Origin: Chitinophagaceae bacterium
GTDB taxonomy: Bacteria > Bacteroidota > Bacteroidia > Chitinophagales > Chitinophagaceae
DNA length: 12,499 bases
Direction of reading: 5' to 3'
NCBI GenBank assembly: GCA_947468255.1
Contig: CANIMM010000062.1
Span: forward strand, 1-12,499
Shown: positions 8,646 to 12,499 of the stretch, in pieces
How positions within the stretch are numbered: the first letter of the stretch is position 1
Layout: each line of letters begins with the position of its first letter
Translations under genes and position numbers: made by a program
The notes under the pieces: generated by a model
Databases searched by the model: none
What the model saw: the letters and a program-made list of their open reading frames with translations, nothing else
What the model was told of the DNA's origin: nothing

Positions 8646-9998
8646 ATGACAGAAAATAGTTTACTTACCGAAGGAGATGTGAATTTTGCCCCATCCAGGA
8701 AAAACTGGTACTCCATTATCGATGCCGCTACCACCCAATTGCTGGATGAAGATGCTGAGCTTTTTTTACACCAGTCGCTCTCCACTCCCTGCCTAGATGT
8801 GTTGGTATCTTGTGAAGGGATTTATTTAACGGATGTAAGTGGTAGAAAATACATGGATTTTCATGGCAACAATGTTCACCAAATAGGTTACCGCAACCAA
8901 TATGTAATGAACAAGGTAAAAGAGCAGATGGATATTCTTCCTTTTTCACCACGCAGGTATACCAATACAGCCGCCATTGAATTTGCAGAAAAATTAACAG
9001 GGCTGTTGCCAGCCGATTTAAAAAGGGTATTATTTGCACCTGGTGGAACCAGCGCAGTAGGGATTGCACTTAAATTATCTAGGGTTGTTACGGGCAAATA
9101 TAAAGTGGTTTCGTTGTTTGATTCTTTTCATGGAGCATCCATCGATGCCATTGCAGTAGGTGGAGAGGAACAGTTTAAAAAATACATGGGGCCCTTCAAT
9201 CCCGAAACGACCAATATACCGCAGCCAGTAACCTATCGAAATACTTATGACAAAGAAGATGATGTACAATATGCCGATATCCTGGAAGATATTATTGTTC
9301 AGGATGGTGAAATAGGCGCTTTTATTGCTGAAACCATTCGCAATACCGATGTACAAATTCCTTCAGCAGCTTATTGGAAAAGAGTGCGGGAAATTTGCAC
9401 CAAACACAATGTTTTGCTGATACTAGATGAAATCCCCATTGCATTTGGCAGAACCGGCAAAATGTTTGCTTTTGAACATTATGGTATTGAACCAGATATA
9501 ATTTGTTTGGGCAAAGGCCTGGGAGCAGGAATCATTCCTTTTGCAGCCATCGTATGTAGGGAGGAATATAATATTGCAGGCGATATTTCACTGGGACATT
9601 ATACCCATGAAAAAAACCCTTTGGGATGTGTTGCCGGATTGGCCATGATTGAATTTTTAGAAAATGAAAAAATAATTGAAAAGGTGCAGGCAGATGAGTT
9701 ATTTGTCCGAAATGAACTCCAACGCCTAAAAGACAGGTTCCCCATTATCGGAGATATTCGGGGCATTGGTCTGCTTTGGGGTATTGAATTGGTAACTGAT
9801 CGAGTAAGCAAAACTAAAGCCATCCAAGCAGCCGAAAAGGTGATGTATGCATGCTTGGAGGCCGGCCTGAGTTTTAAGGTGTCGCAAGGGAATGTATTGC
9901 AACTATCGCCCCCATTAATTATCACCCGTGAAGAATTAACGGCTGCTATTTCGATCGTTGAAATGGCAATCGAAAAGGTAGTAGCTGAAATGAATTAG
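8646..9998 (+). CDS. pbfA: PbfA-like class III aminotransferase-fold lyase, likely (R)-1-hydroxy-2-aminoethylphosphonate ammonia-lyase
   Basis: This is a 450-residue PLP-dependent fold-type I enzyme. The predicted reaction removes ammonia from (R)-2-amino-1-hydroxyethylphosphonate to give phosphonoacetaldehyde, in the cytoplasm. Visible PLP-site elements are GGTSAV (133-138) for the cofactor phosphate, FHGAS with His162, LDEIPIAFGRTG with Asp261 for the pyridine nitrogen, and LGKGLGAG with the Schiff-base Lys290. The segments FLHQSLSTPCLDVL, MDFHGNNVHQIGY, LPFSPRRYTN and GHYTHEKNP (Thr320) are ones I associate with the PbfA subgroup rather than with ordinary omega- or ornithine aminotransferases. 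The PhnZ-like gene 64 bases downstream supports a phosphonate role. The ATG at 8646 has an A-rich leader and a candidate promoter upstream. Family membership is seen from motifs, while the substrate is inferred. A true aminotransferase or another PLP lyase on a related amino-phosphonate is the main alternative. Confidence 0.82.
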   Translation: MTENSLLTEGDVNFAPSRKNWYSIIDAATTQLLDEDAELFLHQSLSTPCLDVLVSCEGIYLTDVSGRKYMDFHGNNVHQIGYRNQYVMNKVKEQMDILPFSPRRYTNTAAIEFAEKLTGLLPADLKRVLFAPGGTSAVGIALKLSRVVTGKYKVVSLFDSFHGASIDAIAVGGEEQFKKYMGPFNPETTNIPQPVTYRNTYDKEDDVQYADILEDIIVQDGEIGAFIAETIRNTDVQIPSAAYWKRVREICTKHNVLLILDEIPIAFGRTGKMFAFEHYGIEPDIICLGKGLGAGIIPFAAIVCREEYNIAGDISLGHYTHEKNPLGCVAGLAMIEFLENEKIIEKVQADELFVRNELQRLKDRFPIIGDIRGIGLLWGIELVTDRVSKTKAIQAAEKVMYACLEAGLSFKVSQGNVLQLSPPLIITREELTAAISIVEMAIEKVVAEMN

Positions 9999-10062
9999 CG
10001 GGAAAATTAATCGACGAAAAATTCTTTTGGAAGCAACTCGGTAATGATTAAATTTTTATAAT

Positions 10063-10611
10063 ATGCCACATACAGTTACAGCTGAAATCATTGAGCTTTT
10101 TAAAAATAAAGGAGGATCCATGTATGGTGGTGAAGCGGTAACGCAATTGGAACATGCCTTACAATGCGCTACCCTGGCTAAACAGAATCATTCAACCCAT
10201 GAATTGATTACTGCATCTTTATTACATGATGTCGGTCATTTATTGCATGATTTACCAACTGATGCTAGTGATAAAGGAATAGATGATTTACACGAGAATC
10301 TAGCAGCAAATTATTTGCAAAAACATTTCAAACCAGCGGTAGTTGAAGCAGTTAAATTACATGTTGCTGCAAAAAGATATTTGTGTGCAGTAGAGCAAGG
10401 CTATTTTGAATCATTATCCAATCCTTCAAAAATAAGTTTACAATTTCAAGGTGGCACAATGAATTCAGATGAAGTGGCAAATTTTGAATCAAATGAATTT
10501 TACAAGGAAGCGATTTCTTTGAGAAGATGGGATGATCAAGCAAAAGTTGCAAACTTAGTAAGCCCTTTTGTTGAATCTTTTATTTCCTCAATTGAATCCT
10601 CTTTAAAATAA
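10063..10611 (+). CDS. phnZ: PhnZ-like HD-domain di-iron oxygenase, likely (R)-2-amino-1-hydroxyethylphosphonate dioxygenase
   Basis: This 182-residue protein resembles PhnZ, an HD-domain mixed-valence di-iron enzyme that uses O2 to split the C-P bond of (R)-2-amino-1-hydroxyethylphosphonate into glycine and phosphate. All expected metal ligands are present: His31 (QLEHALQCA), His55-Asp56 (LLHDVGH), His77 (LHENLAANYL), His100 (LHVAAKRYL) and Asp157 (RRWDDQAK). By recall these match PhnZ His34, His58, Asp59, His80, His104 and Asp161. Tyr21 and Glu24 in YGGEAVTQ match the PhnZ Tyr24/Glu27 pair that gates the iron and contacts the substrate amine. Lys104 and FQGGTM (128-133) also match. There is no signal peptide, so it should be cytoplasmic. 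It lies 64 bases after the pbfA-like gene on the same strand and is probably co-transcribed; I see no convincing promoter in the gap. Its GC, about 35% by eye, is below that of its neighbours. TmpB-type activity on trimethylated substrates, or a general phosphonate-associated HDIG protein, are the alternatives. Confidence 0.85.
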   Translation: MPHTVTAEIIELFKNKGGSMYGGEAVTQLEHALQCATLAKQNHSTHELITASLLHDVGHLLHDLPTDASDKGIDDLHENLAANYLQKHFKPAVVEAVKLHVAAKRYLCAVEQGYFESLSNPSKISLQFQGGTMNSDEVANFESNEFYKEAISLRRWDDQAKVANLVSPFVESFISSIESSLK

Positions 10612-10785
10612 TTACCTACCGCTGAATTCAAGTTATAATAAGATTTTTTCTACCCCTATTCAGCAAGATCTTACAAGGTCATTTCTGCACATACACTTCT
10701 TTTTTAGCTCAGCACCTTACACTCAATCATTTTCTAAGTGATTGCAGTTCAAAGCGCTCATCCTATCACCAATTGTTAGGCATCT

Positions 10786-10801
10786 GACTTTTTAAAGAGT
10801 C
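10786..10801. promoter_or_regulatory. Near-perfect 16-base palindrome upstream of the GH97 gene, candidate operator
   Basis: GACTTTTTAAAGAGTC pairs with its own reverse complement at 7 of 8 positions. It lies 15 bases upstream of a TAnnTTTG box, where a -33 element would be, so a bound dimeric regulator could block or help RNA polymerase. It could instead be a chance AT-rich palindrome. The 248-base intergenic region also holds a 7-base inverted repeat (GCTGAAT at 10621-10627, ATTCAGC at 10658-10664) that is too widely spaced to be a convincing terminator, and a 6-base hairpin (CAATCA at 10724-10729, TGATTG at 10739-10744). Confidence 0.3.
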
Positions 10802-10816
10802 TTTCAAATTATTCAA

Positions 10817-10824
10817 TACATTTG
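10817..10824 (+). promoter_or_regulatory. Candidate Bacteroidota -7 promoter element for the GH97 gene
   Basis: TACATTTG matches TAnnTTTG exactly and ends 35 bases before the GH97 start codon, implying a leader of about 30 bases. There is no clean TTTG at the -33 position, only a T-run inside the palindrome at 10786-10801. The long gap after the PhnZ-like gene supports a separate transcription unit starting here. Confidence 0.4.
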
Positions 10825-10859
10825 TTATAAATAAATTTTGTAAAAACTCAATCAATTTT

Positions 10860-12499
10860 ATGTTAAAAAACTTACTGACCATTGTCTGTCTTTTACTTTT
10901 TTTATTTTTACCAAATTTGGTAAAATGCCAGGATCTAACTGGTAGGCTAGTTTCACCGGATCATAAATTGGAGATCACATTTCAAACCGGACAATTAGAT
11001 AAAAAGGGCGCTGCCAACCAACTTTATTATACGGTTTCTTTCAATGGGAAACTGTTGTTCAAGCCTTCACTGCTAAGTCTTGATATTAATGGTGCCCAGC
11101 CGCTGGGCGCCGATGTTCGCATTGCCAATAGCAAAATAGTTGCTGGTAATGAAGCCTATCAATTGGTATTGGGCAAAGCCGGAAAAGTGAGTGAGCAATA
11201 TAATGCGCTACAGTTAGAACTTCAAGAGAATAGTTCACCAGGTAGGAAATTGATGATAGAAGCAAGAGCCTATAATGATGCAGTTGCCTTTAGATACATA
11301 GCCCCTCAACAAGAAGCCTTAGAGTCAGGGTATGAATTAATCAATGAAAATACAGAATTTCATTTCAGTAAGGATGCCACTACCTATGCCCAGGTATTGC
11401 CGCATTATAAATCCATGTACGAAAGTGAATACCTAAAATTAGCGGTAAGTGCTTTCTCTAATCAGGGTGGGGTTAAAAGCTCCGTATTAATTGGATTGCC
11501 AATGTTGGCAGAAGTGCCCGGAGCAGGATGGGTTGCCATTGCCGAATCGGAGCTGGAGGGTTATAGTTCCATGTACCTTACCAATCCCTCCGGCGGTTGG
11601 TCGGGCCACACGATGTTGTCTAGACTTTCGCCCAGGCTTGACAGTTCGGGAATCGCAGTAAAAGGAAAGGGAAGCATCCGCTCTTCTTGGCGCATTATTA
11701 TGGTGGGAGATGAACCAGGCAGAATTATTGAATCCAATGCCATCATGAATTTAAGCAGTCCTTCTGCCATTGCTAATACCGACTGGATTAAAGGCGGCAA
11801 ATCTTCCTGGGATTGGTGGAGCGGCAGCCTTGGCGCAGATGGCAAGCCTGCTTTTACAACTGCCAATATGAAATATTATGTTGACTTTGCAGCCAAATCG
11901 GGTCTTGAATATATGACGGTGGATGCAGGCTGGAGCGCAATAAGAGATATCACCAAAATGAACGGGAAAGTAGATATTCCAGAACTGGTTAAATATGCTG
12001 CTACTAAGAATGTAAAAATATGGATTTGGTTATATGCACCCACAGTAGCTAAACAAATCGAGGAAGCGTTTCCGCTTTATGAAAAATGGGGTGTAGCAGG
12101 TTTGAAAATTGATTTTATAGAAAGGGATGATCAGGAAGGAATTGAATTTTATTACAACACTGCAAAAAAAGCAGCTGAGCATCATTTACTGCTAGACCTT
12201 CATGGAAGCACCAAACCTTTTGGATTGGAAAGAACTTACCCCAACATAATGAGTTATGAAGCTGTATTGGGCATGGAACAATCCAAAGGCGGTACAAGGG
12301 ATAACCCTGACAATCATGTTATGCTTGCATTTACCCGAATGCTGGTGGGCCCGATGGATTATACCCCGGGTGGATTTGATAATGTAACAAAGGAACAGTT
12401 TTATGCTAAAAGTGATTCCCCTATGGTAATGGGAACAAGAGCACATCACCTTGCATTATACGTAGTTTACCAAGCTCAGTTTGGAATGGTTTCAGATCA
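10860..12499 (+). CDS. Secreted glycoside hydrolase family 97 alpha-glycosidase (SusB-like), 3' end beyond the window
   Basis: The open frame begins at the ATG at 10860 and continues to the window edge without a stop, giving 546 complete codons of a family usually 640-720 residues long. The C-terminal beta domain is therefore missing from view. Residues 1-23 are a signal peptide (basic start, Leu/Phe-rich core, VKC/Q junction), so the product is probably periplasmic. An N-terminal beta-sandwich region carries AVAFRYIAP and YESEY with Glu188, a likely calcium ligand. The linker has WRIIMVGDEPG and IIESN. The TIM-barrel catalytic domain has SWDWWSG, TVDAGW (Asp355), WIWLYAP, LKIDFIERDDQ with Asp418, DLHGSTKPFG with His448, RTYPN, and YEAVLGME with Glu467 and Glu473. 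Asp418 matches the nucleophile Asp415 of the retaining GH97b alpha-galactosidase from Bacteroides thetaiotaomicron, whereas inverting SusB lacks it (recalled). A retaining alpha-galactosidase-like activity is therefore more likely than SusB-type alpha-glucosidase activity. It probably has its own promoter. Confidence 0.93.
   Translation, partial: MLKNLLTIVCLLLFLFLPNLVKCQDLTGRLVSPDHKLEITFQTGQLDKKGAANQLYYTVSFNGKLLFKPSLLSLDINGAQPLGADVRIANSKIVAGNEAYQLVLGKAGKVSEQYNALQLELQENSSPGRKLMIEARAYNDAVAFRYIAPQQEALESGYELINENTEFHFSKDATTYAQVLPHYKSMYESEYLKLAVSAFSNQGGVKSSVLIGLPMLAEVPGAGWVAIAESELEGYSSMYLTNPSGGWSGHTMLSRLSPRLDSSGIAVKGKGSIRSSWRIIMVGDEPGRIIESNAIMNLSSPSAIANTDWIKGGKSSWDWWSGSLGADGKPAFTTANMKYYVDFAAKSGLEYMTVDAGWSAIRDITKMNGKVDIPELVKYAATKNVKIWIWLYAPTVAKQIEEAFPLYEKWGVAGLKIDFIERDDQEGIEFYYNTAKKAAEHHLLLDLHGSTKPFGLERTYPNIMSYEAVLGMEQSKGGTRDNPDNHVMLAFTRMLVGPMDYTPGGFDNVTKEQFYAKSDSPMVMGTRAHHLALYVVYQAQFGMVSD

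Noticed and set aside
8422..8649. 75-codon + strand open frame spanning the end of recB and the intergenic region
   Set aside because: Two thirds overlap the recB nuclease-domain end in another frame. The tail is AT-rich spacer rich in Lys, Asn and Leu, and overlaps the pbfA promoter and start.
8728..9069. 113-codon - strand open frame
   Set aside because: It is antisense to the pbfA-like gene, whose + strand frame carries conserved PLP-enzyme motifs.
9599..9925. 108-codon - strand open frame
   Set aside because: It is antisense to the C-terminal domain of the pbfA-like gene and has no recognisable domain.
10621..10664. Terminator after the PhnZ-like gene (GCTGAAT ... ATTCAGC)
   Set aside because: The 7-base stem has a 30-base loop and no T-run directly after it, so it does not look like an intrinsic terminator.
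10860..10935. Lipoprotein signal for the GH97 protein, with Cys23 as the lipidated residue
   Set aside because: The residue before the Cys is Lys, which does not fit the small residue required in a lipobox, so ordinary signal peptidase I cleavage is more likely.
11561..11866. 101-codon - strand open frame
   Set aside because: It is antisense to the GH97 gene, which has a signal peptide and family motifs in a continuous frame.

Overview
The window looks like part of a Bacteroidota chromosome, most plausibly from Chitinophagia or a relative. This is inferred from an AT-rich genome (roughly 35-45% GC in the stretches I counted by eye), A-rich leaders without clear Shine-Dalgarno sites, candidate TAnnTTTG -7 promoter elements, and a secreted family GH97 glycoside hydrolase, a family typical of this phylum. 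Every gene I accept is on the + strand. No tRNA, rRNA, insertion sequence, CRISPR array or phage gene was recognised.

Region 1 (88-8531) is a complete, tightly packed recD-recC-recB operon for the RecBCD helicase/nuclease (exodeoxyribonuclease V). The gaps are 17 and 3 bases. All helicase motifs of RecD and RecB and the RecB nuclease triad are present, so the complex should be active. The RecC residues that read Chi in E. coli are largely replaced, which suggests a different Chi sequence or weaker Chi control. The gene order differs from the E. coli recC-ptrA-recB-recD order, and no ptrA is present.

Region 2 (8646-10611) is a two-gene phosphonate-catabolism cassette. It holds a class III aminotransferase-fold protein resembling PbfA, the (R)-1-hydroxy-2-aminoethylphosphonate ammonia-lyase, followed by an HD-domain mixed-valence di-iron oxygenase resembling PhnZ. 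In characterised systems both act on the same compound, (R)-2-amino-1-hydroxyethylphosphonate. PbfA gives phosphonoacetaldehyde plus ammonia; PhnZ gives glycine plus phosphate. Neither the hydroxylase that normally makes this substrate (PhnY type) nor PhnW, PhnX, PhnA or a phosphonate transporter is in view. This pairing is the most interesting feature of the window. A -7-like box and a perfect 6-3-6 palindrome lie upstream of the cassette.

Region 3 (10612-12499) is a 248-base intergenic region, with a promoter-like box and a 16-base near-palindrome, followed by the 5' part of a secreted GH97 alpha-glycosidase. That gene runs off the end of the window. It carries the Asp found in the retaining (alpha-galactosidase-like) GH97 branch and appears unrelated to the phosphonate genes.
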